Origin: Planctomycetaceae bacterium
Lineage (GTDB): Bacteria > Planctomycetota > Planctomycetia > Planctomycetales > Planctomycetaceae
DNA length: 64,000 bases
Assembly (NCBI GenBank): GCA_020638955.1
Contig: JACKHO010000001.1
Span: 310,001-374,000 of the forward strand
Direction: 5' to 3'
Part shown: one piece after another, positions 8,012 to 15,802 of the stretch
Numbering within the stretch: the stretch's first letter is position 1
Layout: each line of letters opens with the position of its first letter
Notes under the pieces: model-generated
Databases searched by the model: none
What the model was told of the DNA's origin: nothing
The model's input: only the letters and a program-made list of their open reading frames with translations
Translations under genes and position numbers: made by a program

Positions 8012-9795
8012 TGAGTAGTGTAGGCACAATCGACATCGGCATGAGAACGCATTACAAGCAATTGAGTAGCGGTCTCAACAATGCCTCAAAATCTCTTCAG
8101 GGCTTCAAGAGTGTCAACACATCAGTCAGTGTTGGAATCGCCAAAGCACATGATGGAATCATCACCTCATTTGCCAAAATCGGGCTTGCCGTGGAAGCTG
8201 CAAAAATGATGTTCAATACCATCAAGTCAGCAGTTGCAACACCATTGACTCTTGCTGCCGAAGCTGAACAAACAGCAGTCTCATTTCGTGTTCTTACTGG
8301 TAGTGCCGAAGTCGCAGAAAAAACACTTGCAGACCTCAGAGAGTTTGGAGCTACGACACCATTTGATTTTGCTAACGATATTGCCCCTAGTGCAAAGAAG
8401 CTCTTGGCATTCGGAATCAATGCCAATGAGGTTACAGGAGAACTGAGAAGACTTGGCGATATCTCAGCAGGTCTTGCAATTCCTCTTGGTGATTTGTCGG
8501 ACATGTACGGGAAAGCAAGAGTCAGTGGGCGATTGTTCGGCGAAGATTTGAACCAATGGGCAGGACGTGGCGTTCCATTGCAAGCAGAATTGGCAAAGCA
8601 ATTCGGAGTGACAGAAGAGAAGGTGAAAGACTTAGTCAGTAGTGGCAAAGTCAATTTCACACATTTGCAGGCAGCGATTCAGAGTCTCACCAATGAGGGG
8701 GGAAAATTTGGCGGACTCATGGCCGCACAATCAAACACTCTTGGTGGTGCCTGGAGTAACCTGCAAGACAACGTCACAAACGCACTCACTGAAATTGGCT
8801 TAGGACTAAGCGATACTTTCAATTTGACTTGGGTGACTTCCGAAATCGGAAACCTTGTTGATAGTGTTGTGCCAATCCTCAAAGGATGGTTGTCGAGTTT
8901 CAAAGATGTGATGACAGGTTTTACCCCTGTTGCTCTTGAAACAATCACCATTCTTCAAAACTATTGGGCAACCTTCACCACAAATTTTGGTGGCTACATC
9001 AGTCAAGGAATCGCTTACCTTGGCTCGTTCTTACCATCATTTACCACATTCAGGGATTCAATTCTCACTGGATTAATCGCAGTGGAATTTGCCTATAACA
9101 ACTGGATGAGTGCAAGTGAACTTGCAATGACTTCTGTTGCTCTTGGCCTTGTTCAACTTGGTAGCCAAATTGCTTACCAATTTACAACTGTGATTCCTGC
9201 ATACCTCGACTACCTTGCAAAAAATTGGTTCTCAATTTGGAAAGAAATCGGACGTGTGGGAATGCTGCAAATCGGCAATCTGGCAAACAACATCGTTTCC
9301 ATCTTTGAAAACTTGCCATCACTCATCAGCGGTCGCATGTCATTCAAAGATGTGTGGACACCGATGACGGACGAAATGACATTGCAGTTCGCAAAAATGG
9401 AAAAAATTCCTGACAGAGTAGCTAGTCAGATGGAACAAACATTGAAGCATCGAGTTGGCCAAATGGGTGCAAATCTGCAAGGCTCATTCGATGAATTCAA
9501 GAATCAAAGACTGTCTGAGTTGATCCCAGCACAGACCATCATCGCTGAAGATTTGGGAAGTGCTGTTACCGAACAAATCACAGATGGAATCAAGAAGGCA
9601 GCAAGTGCAGCACAAGACATCAAGCTTGCAGACATTGCAACTTACGGAAGTCAAGCAGCACGTAGTTCAATCATACGTCATCAATTGGGAAATCAGCCAA
9701 AGACACTTGAAGACATCAACGCAAAGCAGTTGACAGTTCAAAAACAATTGTTGTCTGAATTCAAAAAACAAAAAGCGGTAGAAGTGTCTATCTGA
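8011..9795 (+). CDS. Tape measure protein
   Basis: 594 residues; sets tail length and is ejected during infection. Residues 75-250 fit the tape-measure N-terminal domain: EAEQTAVSFRVLTGSAEVAE, TTPFDFANDIAPSAKKLLAFG, then GKARVSGRLFGEDLNQWAGRG and FGVTEEKVKDLVSSGKVN. Hydrophobic stretches follow between about 330 and 400, and an Ala/Gln-rich helical end. At about 1.5 angstroms per residue a tail near 90 nm is implied, which is estimate only. Shine-Dalgarno AGGAG lies 6 bases before the ATG. No lysozyme or peptidase domain was seen. Confidence 0.9.
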   Translation: MSSVGTIDIGMRTHYKQLSSGLNNASKSLQGFKSVNTSVSVGIAKAHDGIITSFAKIGLAVEAAKMMFNTIKSAVATPLTLAAEAEQTAVSFRVLTGSAEVAEKTLADLREFGATTPFDFANDIAPSAKKLLAFGINANEVTGELRRLGDISAGLAIPLGDLSDMYGKARVSGRLFGEDLNQWAGRGVPLQAELAKQFGVTEEKVKDLVSSGKVNFTHLQAAIQSLTNEGGKFGGLMAAQSNTLGGAWSNLQDNVTNALTEIGLGLSDTFNLTWVTSEIGNLVDSVVPILKGWLSSFKDVMTGFTPVALETITILQNYWATFTTNFGGYISQGIAYLGSFLPSFTTFRDSILTGLIAVEFAYNNWMSASELAMTSVALGLVQLGSQIAYQFTTVIPAYLDYLAKNWFSIWKEIGRVGMLQIGNLANNIVSIFENLPSLISGRMSFKDVWTPMTDEMTLQFAKMEKIPDRVASQMEQTLKHRVGQMGANLQGSFDEFKNQRLSELIPAQTIIAEDLGSAVTEQITDGIKKAASAAQDIKLADIATYGSQAARSSIIRHQLGNQPKTLEDINAKQLTVQKQLLSEFKKQKAVEVSI

Positions 9796-9797
9796 TG

Positions 9798-9820
9798 CAT
9801 AAATACTCGTATGAGTATTT
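9798..9820 (+). promoter_or_regulatory. Candidate late promoter overlapping a start-codon hairpin
   Basis: CATAAATA (9798-9805) is followed by CTCGT and the ATG at 9811. AAATACTCGTATGAGTATTT (9801-9820) is an 8-base-pair hairpin with a GTAT loop that holds the start codon. There is no Shine-Dalgarno sequence. A transcript starting near the ATG would lack the 5' arm and be leaderless; read-through RNA from the tape measure gene would have the start folded away. CATAAATA differs by one base from the T4 late promoter TATAAATA. Confidence 0.5.
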
Positions 9821-10665
9821 TAGGACACACAGAGAAAAAAGGACGTTCGGCTACTAAAGGAACAAAGAACGAAGTTACAGCTAGTCGCACGTATGAAATC
9901 ACATCAGACATTGCCGACGAGTCAGAAATCGATGTTATTGAGTATGTCGAAACATACATCATTGCTGTCTATGAGGAGCACGCTGATTACCAGTATATTT
10001 CGTGCAAGGACGTCAATGTAAATCAGTCTTCGGACGATGCCCGAACGTGGGAAGTCACAGTTAGTTTTGGCATTATCGATGCAGATGAAAAAGAAGCTGA
10101 TAACAATCCACTCAATCAACCTATTGCCATTGATTATGACTGGCAAACAGAAACAAGAATCATTGAATTTGACATTAACAATGAGCGATTGCAAAACAGT
10201 GCTGGCGATCCACCAAGCCAAGCTCAAGAGACTCTTGTCTATCGCTTAGTCATCAACGTGCAAAGGAATGAGGCAACGTTTGACCACAACACAATTGGAG
10301 CATATGCAGGCAGAGTGAACGCAGATGTTTGGATGGGCTTTCCTGCAAACACAGTGCAGTTTTTCCCTGGTCGAACAACTCGCCAATTTGATCCTGTTGC
10401 TGGTTACTACTACTCAACAACCTACCAGTTCGTCATCAATACAGATGGTTATTTGCCTTTGAGAATTCTGGATCAAGGATTCAGGCAATTGAATGATGAC
10501 GATCCAGCCACACCTGTTTACATTCTTGATGCAGAAGATGAAAAAGTCAGTGATCCTGTTTTGTTGGATGGTGCTGGAAAAGTTTTGGCAAGTGGGCTTC
10601 CCCCTGTTTTCCGAGAGTACGAGCATATACAACAACTACCATTCAACAACGTGTTCAACTTCTAA
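9811..10665 (+). CDS. Unrecognised phage tail protein, 284 residues
   Basis: First gene after the tape measure, where distal tail or tail-tip proteins normally lie. I do not recognise the family. It has no signal or membrane segment. The sequence is acidic and beta-rich: EIDVIEYVETYIIAVYEE near residue 40, WEVTVSFGIIDADEKEADNN near 85, RNEATFDHNTIGAYAGRVNADVW near 150, and aromatic GYYYSTTYQFVINTDGYLPL near 200. A distal tail or hub protein is possible from position only. It ends 8 bases before the next gene. Confidence 0.8.
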   Translation: MSILGHTEKKGRSATKGTKNEVTASRTYEITSDIADESEIDVIEYVETYIIAVYEEHADYQYISCKDVNVNQSSDDARTWEVTVSFGIIDADEKEADNNPLNQPIAIDYDWQTETRIIEFDINNERLQNSAGDPPSQAQETLVYRLVINVQRNEATFDHNTIGAYAGRVNADVWMGFPANTVQFFPGRTTRQFDPVAGYYYSTTYQFVINTDGYLPLRILDQGFRQLNDDDPATPVYILDAEDEKVSDPVLLDGAGKVLASGLPPVFREYEHIQQLPFNNVFNF

Positions 10666-10673
10666 GGGGGGCA

Positions 10674-11171
10674 ATGATGGCATTCAACAGAGAGTCGCAA
10701 AAGCGAATCGCAAACGTCACCAGACGAATTGAAAAAACACCAATCAATTTGGCGAGAAGAACAAACACAAGAAAAGCAATTCCAGAGAGTGGAAAATGCC
10801 TTGCCTACAAGTATGAAATTTTGGTTTTAGGAGAACCCTCATCAGGAGATTTTGAACTGAGTTTCACTTGGGCAAATGATGCAGTGGGAACAAGTGGAGT
10901 TGAAACAATCACCGTGGATTACAACTTCACTGTGAGTCAAATGGATGCAGCACTCGCTGCCCTTGAAGGCGTAGAAGGACCACAAGGCCAACTAAATTGG
11001 GCAAGAACAAATGGACTTGGCGTTTCTGGTGAAGACTTCCCATTGGGTGCCATGTACTGCCGACTCATCGGCAATGGTCTTGGTGGTCGTTTGTTGGAAC
11101 TCCAAGTAAGTTCCAATTCACTCAGCGGAGGGGCGAGCACACGTGTTCGCATTACTCCAGTTTGCTGCTGA
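10674..11171 (+). CDS. Unrecognised phage tail protein, 165 residues
   Basis: Starts at ATG 10674 or the next codon 10677; GGGGGG lies just upstream. The first 35 residues are strongly basic, with RESQKRIANVTRRIEK and further Arg; the remainder is neutral and beta-rich with Gly/Ser/Leu, and ends in VCC. Family not recognised. The YNFTVSQMDAALAALEGVEG segment near residue 85 looks helical. It lies inside the tail-tip set and is probably a virion part. Confidence 0.75.
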   Translation: MMAFNRESQKRIANVTRRIEKTPINLARRTNTRKAIPESGKCLAYKYEILVLGEPSSGDFELSFTWANDAVGTSGVETITVDYNFTVSQMDAALAALEGVEGPQGQLNWARTNGLGVSGEDFPLGAMYCRLIGNGLGGRLLELQVSSNSLSGGASTRVRITPVCC

Positions 11172-11181
11172 TAGGAGGCAC

Positions 11182-12576
11182 ATGGCCAACAAATACAAAT
11201 CAAAATTCCACTGCAAGGAAAATTTCAGGCACTATCCATACGGTAGTGATCCCGATTCCAATCCAGAAATTGCAAACATCAATTGGCAAGGGGTAAATCC
11301 CAATGTGGACACTCGAAACAGCTTGTTGCCGAGGTGTTATCCTGCAACAGCAGTTCTTTGGAAACTCGACATTCAAACAGGTGGCAGTCAGTGGGAATTG
11401 AACATTGGAATCAATGAGGCATCTGTTGAAACCAGTTCAATCACATATCGGGAAAGAGGATTTTCAGCGTTGAAAGAGCCTGTGTTGACGTATGCTAGTG
11501 GTGGCAGACCTTTGTTCTACTATGACAACAAAATCTTTTTCGGCGGCACTTGGGCAGAAGCAACACCATCAAGGGCTTTTTTCAATTTTGTAAGTGCGGT
11601 CGATGGTTCCACAACTCATGGAACTGTTGAGCACATGCCTACTCACCCTACCTATTCGGGAATCAGAATCTTCAATGATCATACCGCAGTCAGTGGGGAT
11701 TACCTCATTGCGGGAACAACTGTTGGGGCTTGGAAAATAGATTTGACTGACTGGGAGACAATCACAATTTCAAGTGGCTCATACCCTGCAATGACAAATG
11801 GTGTGTGCTTCGATGGAACAAACATTATGTGTCCACAATCATCATCAACAGCGAGAACAAGTTCTGATTTTGCAACTTGGAACACAGTGACTTATTCAGG
11901 TAGTTCTTTCACTTGCGGAGTGTCTGAACAATTCCACAATAAGACCCTCTCAGACCCTCTAGCAGTGCCCACATATCACGCATCAAGCGGCATTGGCAAA
12001 TACAGTCTCATTTCAGCAAGTGGCACTGTGACAGCTACTACGGCGGCGACAGGGACAGGGGGCAGAATCTACCGAAACGGTAGTCAATTCGTTGGAGTCA
12101 GTGGGACAACATTTGAAGTTTATGATTCTTCATTGGCGTTGTTGGACACCATTGACGGAAGTTCTTTTCCAACGTTCACAAGCTTTATTGCACCAAGGTC
12201 ACCAAATGTTTTTCCATTGGGTGATGGTGAAAGCTGGATCATCAGCAACAGTTCTGGCATTCACAAATTCAGCTTGTCATCTGGTGTGATTTGGAGCAAC
12301 ACAACACCAACTCTTTCAGGTGTTGTTTCTGTCAGCACGACAGAAGGTGTTGTCGTGGTGTCAGGTCTTTTTGCAGCATCAGGCAAGCAAACACAGATTG
12401 CTTATGGTTTTGATTTGGACACAGGTGATTTGATTTGGAATCGGACTTACCCATATCGAAGCAAGCATCTTTTCAATGGGAGCAATTCCACACACAGTTA
12501 CATTCAGAATCTGATTGTTGGTTCTGATGTCTTTTTGTTGGTTCCGAACAACACACCAGCAATTCGGTATGGGTAA
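11182..12576 (+). CDS. Phage tail-tip protein with beta-propeller-like repeats
   Basis: 464 residues from ATG 11182, chosen because GGAGG lies 5 bases before it; a longer frame from 11143 overlaps the previous gene. From about residue 50 the chain alternates short strands and turns with Trp/Asp motifs: AWKIDLTDWETI, FATWNTVTYSG, YGFDLDTGDLIWNRTYP, the last resembling PQQ/Kelch-type blades. Very Ser, Thr and Gly rich, as in surface-exposed fibre heads. A receptor-contacting role is inferred from position and composition. The next gene follows after 13 bases. Confidence 0.72.
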   Translation: MANKYKSKFHCKENFRHYPYGSDPDSNPEIANINWQGVNPNVDTRNSLLPRCYPATAVLWKLDIQTGGSQWELNIGINEASVETSSITYRERGFSALKEPVLTYASGGRPLFYYDNKIFFGGTWAEATPSRAFFNFVSAVDGSTTHGTVEHMPTHPTYSGIRIFNDHTAVSGDYLIAGTTVGAWKIDLTDWETITISSGSYPAMTNGVCFDGTNIMCPQSSSTARTSSDFATWNTVTYSGSSFTCGVSEQFHNKTLSDPLAVPTYHASSGIGKYSLISASGTVTATTAATGTGGRIYRNGSQFVGVSGTTFEVYDSSLALLDTIDGSSFPTFTSFIAPRSPNVFPLGDGESWIISNSSGIHKFSLSSGVIWSNTTPTLSGVVSVSTTEGVVVVSGLFAASGKQTQIAYGFDLDTGDLIWNRTYPYRSKHLFNGSNSTHSYIQNLIVGSDVFLLVPNNTPAIRYG

Positions 12577-12577
12577 G

Positions 12578-12592
12578 CATACATAAAGTATG
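12578..12592 (+). promoter_or_regulatory. Candidate phage late promoter before fibre genes
   Basis: CATACATA (12578-12585), then AAGT, then ATG at 12590. CATAC and GTATG, the latter containing the start codon, are complementary. No Shine-Dalgarno is present at the normal distance. The motif and the four-base spacing match the sites at 1304 and 5180. Confidence 0.48.
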
Positions 12593-12964
12593 AGTGTGTT
12601 TGATGAGTCTGGTATTGGTGGTTCTGTTCTAGCTGGCGTTGGCGAGACATCGGGGGTTTTTTCGCCTATCGCTTCAGGTGGTTTGGTTGTTTGTCAGCCA
12701 ATGTTTTCCAATGGCTTTCAATGGAAAACTACAATCACAGTGCCAGCCAACACAGTTGCAAGTGATATGCAGTTCCATTTGGGCGTTCGGCTGGAACTCC
12801 CAAACGTCTTGGGATCGGTGAGAGTTGAAGACGTTTTGGGCAACGCTTTGAGTTCAGAGATTCGCCAAGTCGATGAACTCCAAAATCAATTGGTTGTGTT
12901 CTTCGATTGTTTCTTGAGGAAGAATTCACACAATATTTTTTATATCTACTCAGGGGGTGCGTAA
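12590..12964 (+). CDS. Unrecognised phage fibre-associated protein, 124 residues
   Basis: The N-terminal 35 residues (GIGGSVLAGVGETSG and IASGGLVV) resemble the SGGxVxGG repeats in the large fibre protein encoded at 13240, which suggests a shared assembly or surface function. The rest is beta-rich, with WKTTITVPANTVAS near residue 46 and FLRKNSHNIFYIYSGG at the end. There is no Shine-Dalgarno; see the promoter-like motif in front. The stop codon overlaps the ATG of the next gene. Confidence 0.72.
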   Translation: MSVFDESGIGGSVLAGVGETSGVFSPIASGGLVVCQPMFSNGFQWKTTITVPANTVASDMQFHLGVRLELPNVLGSVRVEDVLGNALSSEIRQVDELQNQLVVFFDCFLRKNSHNIFYIYSGGA

Positions 12965-13239
12965 TGATCGTCAATTACACATATGAGCTAGGGACAATTG
13001 GAAATCCATTGACTGGAGCTTGCGACCAATCAGCAGATGTTGTTGATGGGAATTTTTCAATTGTCGTCAACAATCCACTAGATGAGCACATTGCGTTTAT
13101 CGGTGTGAAGGTTGAGAAACTGGCAACTTCTTGGCAACCAGATTGCGTAGTCATCGAGGATGGTAGCAACACACATCTGTTTTTTCTGTATGAGTTGGCC
13201 ACAGGTGACAACACAATTGAGATTCATTTCGGAGACTAA
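12964..13239 (+). CDS. Unrecognised small phage protein, 91 residues
   Basis: ATG 12964 overlaps the preceding TAA and has AGGGGG upstream; a longer reading from 12907 is less likely. Predicted all-beta: MIVNYTYELGTIGNP, GNFSIVVNNPLDEHIAFIGVKVE, VVIEDGSNTHLFFLYELATGDNTIEIHFGD. It is acidic, with no cysteine pairs beyond two isolated Cys. Probably a small virion protein or chaperone of the adjacent fibre, inferred from tight packing between the two fibre-type genes. Confidence 0.7.
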   Translation: MIVNYTYELGTIGNPLTGACDQSADVVDGNFSIVVNNPLDEHIAFIGVKVEKLATSWQPDCVVIEDGSNTHLFFLYELATGDNTIEIHFGD

Positions 13240-15462
13240 ATGGCAACAATCACAAAGACAATTGGAACGAGTGGCAGAGACTATTCGACAGTAGCAGCTT
13301 GGGAGAATGACCTAGACAATGGTGCAATCTACGCATCTGGTGATATCGCAAAAGGTGTGCTCTACAACGATTCTGATTTTGATGAAAGCCCAATCATCAA
13401 CGGTGGTGCTACGATTGGTCTCAGTCAAATCATTCTAACTGTGAATGAGGCAGATAGACATGATGGTACGGCGGGAAGTGGCGTAAGATTTTTACCAAGT
13501 ACAGATCGATATATCAGCACTGCGACAACTGTACCCACCATTATTGAGTGGATTGAAATTGATGGGCAAGACACATATCGACAATACATCGTAATGGGCG
13601 GTAGTAGTAGTGATGTCACAGTACGTAATTGTCTGTTGCATAATCAGTACGGTGGAACGTATGCAATTGTGACTGGATACACGACAGGTTCCACGTACAA
13701 GATTTACAACAACATCATTTACGAAATCAACACAGCAACATCTACGGGGCGTGGTATCCACATTCAGGGGCAAGATTCAGGAACATGGAACTACGTCTAC
13801 AACAACACAGTTGTAAACTGTAATCAGTACGGCATTCATCAAGCGTCAGGGTACACCACTGTCACCAACAATATCTTGATGGGCAACGGTGTCAAAGACC
13901 TGAGCATCAATCAGTCTGCAAAAGTCACTGAGAGTTACAACTTGCTTTCTGATGCAACTGGTAGTGGTACTGGGACAATCCAAAACGCCACAATTGGTGA
14001 TCAATTTGTGTCACTCACAAGTGGTAGTGAAGATTTGCACTTGAAGACAGGCAGTGATGCCATTGGTGCTGGTACTGATTTGTCAGGTACTTTCACCAAT
14101 GACATTGATGATGAGACAAGAGTGACTTGGGACATCGGAGCCGACTACATTTTTGCTCCCAGCACATACGATGAAACAGGCAGTGGAGGGGCAGTTGGTG
14201 GCGGTTCTGCCACTGTTCAGCAAGTCAATTCTTTGACTTCTTCAGGTGGTATTGTTGCTGGTGGAATCGGCCTTGATGCTTTGACTACCGCAACAAGTGG
14301 CGGAATTGTTGCTGGTGGAAATGCAATAATAATTCAAACTATTTCGTTAACAGGCTTTTCGGGAATCGTTGCAGGTGGAAACACAGAAAATCAATTGATT
14401 TCAAATGATGTTTCCAGTGGTGGAAGTGTTGTTGGTGGAAGTGTTGTTGAGTCTATTGTTGTTGGGACGAGCGGCGGCGGAATTCTCGCTGGTAGTGCTT
14501 CAGTCTTTGTTTCAATTTTTGAAACCTCTTCAGGTGGCGTTGTCATTGCGGGAACTGGTCTTGAATCAGGATCAACAACAATTGTTGGTAGTGGCGGTGT
14601 TTTGTGTGGTGGATCAGTCGATGAACCAGAGGTTTCAGGCACCTATGTCTCTTGCCCCTGCAACATCATCAATGAGATTGCCTCAGGTGGGCTTCTCCCA
14701 GGTGGTTCATCCGTTGAATCTGTTGATGGTGTTTCAGGTGGCATTTCGGCCAGCGGTACAGCACTCATTACCGTCTACCCACAAGTCTTTGATGGTCTTG
14801 TGGCTTGTTACCCTCTTGATGAATCAGCAAGCCCATACTTGGACAGAACCAACAACATGTTGGATGGCACAACTACCCTTCCGCCATCAATTGATTCTGG
14901 CGTTTTTTGTCTGAATTCCAATCAGTTCACAGCGAGAACTTTCATTGCCTGTGAAGCTGATTCCATTCCAACAACACAGGATTTTTCTGTGTCCATGTGG
15001 GTGAAAATTGACACCAAGTACAAAGAAAGAATCTTCTTCAGTAGAGGTAGTGGCAGTGCCTTCTCATTCTCAGTTGGTTGCAGTTACCTGAACCATTTGA
15101 TGGTCAGATTGAAAACCATCGATGATGGGGACACAATCACCACAGTTGCTTTTTCAGATGTCTTTTTGCAGCAAGACCGATGGCATCACATAGCGGTCTC
15201 AGTGGCTCTAGGAGACTCGGTAACGCTGTTTGTCGATGGTTCACTTGTCGGCAGTGAAGAACTCACCACAACGCAAACTGTGAGCTTGAGCAACGCCAAT
15301 CAAATTGCACGTATGAATCAGGGGCAATGCTTTGAGGGCAACTTGCAAGAAATCCGATTATTCGCAGAAGCGAAAAGCAGCGATTATTGGCTCGCTGAAA
15401 AGAAAAATTTCTGCCTTGGTGGCTTTGTGCTTCAAGGGGATACAGTGGGATTTGCAGGATAA
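13240..15462 (+). CDS. Large phage fibre protein: beta-helix-like, SGG repeats, LamG-like end
   Basis: 740 residues, starting directly after the previous stop with GGAG upstream. Residues 1-310 look like a right-handed parallel beta-helix (RNCLLHNQYGGTYAIVTG, YKIYNNIIYEINTA, NYVYNNTVVNCNQYGIH, TNNILMGNG), similar to choice-of-anchor or pectate-lyase-like surface domains. Residues 313-510 hold about ten SGGxVxGG units. Residues 520-740 fit LamG/concanavalin-like folds: GLVACYPLDESASPYLDRTNNMLDG, FSVSMWVKIDT, RWHHIAVSVALGDSVTLFVDGSLVG, LQEIRLFAEAKSS. Likely the host-receptor or polysaccharide-binding fibre. Confidence 0.82.
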   Translation: MATITKTIGTSGRDYSTVAAWENDLDNGAIYASGDIAKGVLYNDSDFDESPIINGGATIGLSQIILTVNEADRHDGTAGSGVRFLPSTDRYISTATTVPTIIEWIEIDGQDTYRQYIVMGGSSSDVTVRNCLLHNQYGGTYAIVTGYTTGSTYKIYNNIIYEINTATSTGRGIHIQGQDSGTWNYVYNNTVVNCNQYGIHQASGYTTVTNNILMGNGVKDLSINQSAKVTESYNLLSDATGSGTGTIQNATIGDQFVSLTSGSEDLHLKTGSDAIGAGTDLSGTFTNDIDDETRVTWDIGADYIFAPSTYDETGSGGAVGGGSATVQQVNSLTSSGGIVAGGIGLDALTTATSGGIVAGGNAIIIQTISLTGFSGIVAGGNTENQLISNDVSSGGSVVGGSVVESIVVGTSGGGILAGSASVFVSIFETSSGGVVIAGTGLESGSTTIVGSGGVLCGGSVDEPEVSGTYVSCPCNIINEIASGGLLPGGSSVESVDGVSGGISASGTALITVYPQVFDGLVACYPLDESASPYLDRTNNMLDGTTTLPPSIDSGVFCLNSNQFTARTFIACEADSIPTTQDFSVSMWVKIDTKYKERIFFSRGSGSAFSFSVGCSYLNHLMVRLKTIDDGDTITTVAFSDVFLQQDRWHHIAVSVALGDSVTLFVDGSLVGSEELTTTQTVSLSNANQIARMNQGQCFEGNLQEIRLFAEAKSSDYWLAEKKNFCLGGFVLQGDTVGFAG
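14179..14766 (+). repeat. SGGxVxGG-coding repeat region in fibre gene
   Basis: About ten degenerate units of 18-30 codons, each centred on variants of SGGIVAGG (for example SGGIVAGGIGL, SGGIVAGGNAI, SGGSVVGGSVV, SGGGILAGSAS, SGGVLCGGSVD, SGGLLPGGSSV). The DNA units are diverged and rich in GTTG/GGTGG. A repetitive glycine-rich beta-solenoid shaft is inferred. Confidence 0.75.
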
Positions 15463-15536
15463 AAACGGTTGCAAACATCGAAAATTCAAAACCAGTTCAA
15501 AAAAATCGCCGCAAGTTCCCAATTACCAACAAAAAA

Positions 15537-15591
15537 AGCCTTTCAATTTGATTGGCTCTGCAACCGCAAATGGTTGCAAATCAAATAGGCT
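15537..15591 (+). terminator. Long imperfect hairpin after fibre gene, probable terminator
   Basis: The arms AGCCT...ATTTGATT...GCAACC (15537-15565) and GGTTGC..ATCAAATAGGCT (15572-15591) pair imperfectly, with a perfect GCAACC/GGTTGC core around GCAAAT. It lies about 75 bases after the last phage stop. The T tract is weak (TGTTGTTTTTC further on), so an integrase- or excisionase-binding function is an alternative because GGTTGCAAA recurs nearby. Confidence 0.45.
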
Positions 15592-15622
15592 CTAATGTGT
15601 TGTTTTTCAGGGGTTTAGAGTG

Positions 15623-15648
15623 ATTTGCAACAAAAAACGGTTGCAAAT
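15623..15648. repeat. Perfect inverted repeat beside the attachment site
   Basis: ATTTGCAAC (15623-15631) and GTTGCAAAT (15640-15648) form a perfect 9-base inverted repeat with an 8-base spacer, ending three bases from the tRNA fragment. GGTTGCAAA is also found at 15467-15475 and 15572-15580. Such repeated short boxes next to a phage end fit arm- or core-type recombinase binding sites; the function is inferred. Confidence 0.5.
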
Positions 15649-15650
15649 TA

Positions 15651-15694
15651 CACGTCCCGAACGTAGCGCTCTAGCCAAGCTGAGCTACACCCCG
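15651..15694 (-). pseudogene. 5' half of tRNA-Pro(CGG): phage attachment junction
   Basis: On the minus strand from 15694 the acceptor strand CGGGGTG, TA, D-stem GCTC/GAGC with loop AGCTTGGCTA, anticodon-stem CTACG and the seven-base loop TTCGGGA (anticodon CGG) are intact. After CGT the match stops and phage-like sequence follows; no T-arm or 3' acceptor strand is present in the next 100 bases. This is a tRNA gene interrupted in the anticodon arm, as made by tyrosine-recombinase phages. The other half, and probably a rebuilt complete tRNA, should lie at the far end of the prophage. Confidence 0.8.
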
Positions 15695-15802
15695 TGTGGT
15701 GGGCAAATCCTCGCGAACGAATTGCATGGCGTCAACTTATGCGACCGCGTGGCGAATTGCCACGGGGCGGGTTGAGGCCCCTGCCCTGCAGGCTGGCTCA
15801 AG

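Larger units (their letters stand above)
1..15655. mobile_element. Right (late-gene) part of an integrated siphovirus-like prophage
   Basis: A head-to-tail ordered set of phage structural genes fills this stretch, nearly all on the plus strand and visibly AT-richer than the genes after 15700. The order terminase, portal, protease, capsid, connectors, tail tube, chaperone, tape measure and fibres is that of HK97-type siphoviruses; there is no tail sheath or baseplate, so a long non-contractile tail is inferred. The right border is placed at the broken tRNA-Pro gene. The left border, integrase, repressor, replication and lysis genes are outside the window. No interrupted structural gene was seen, so the late region looks intact. 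Confidence 0.93.
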
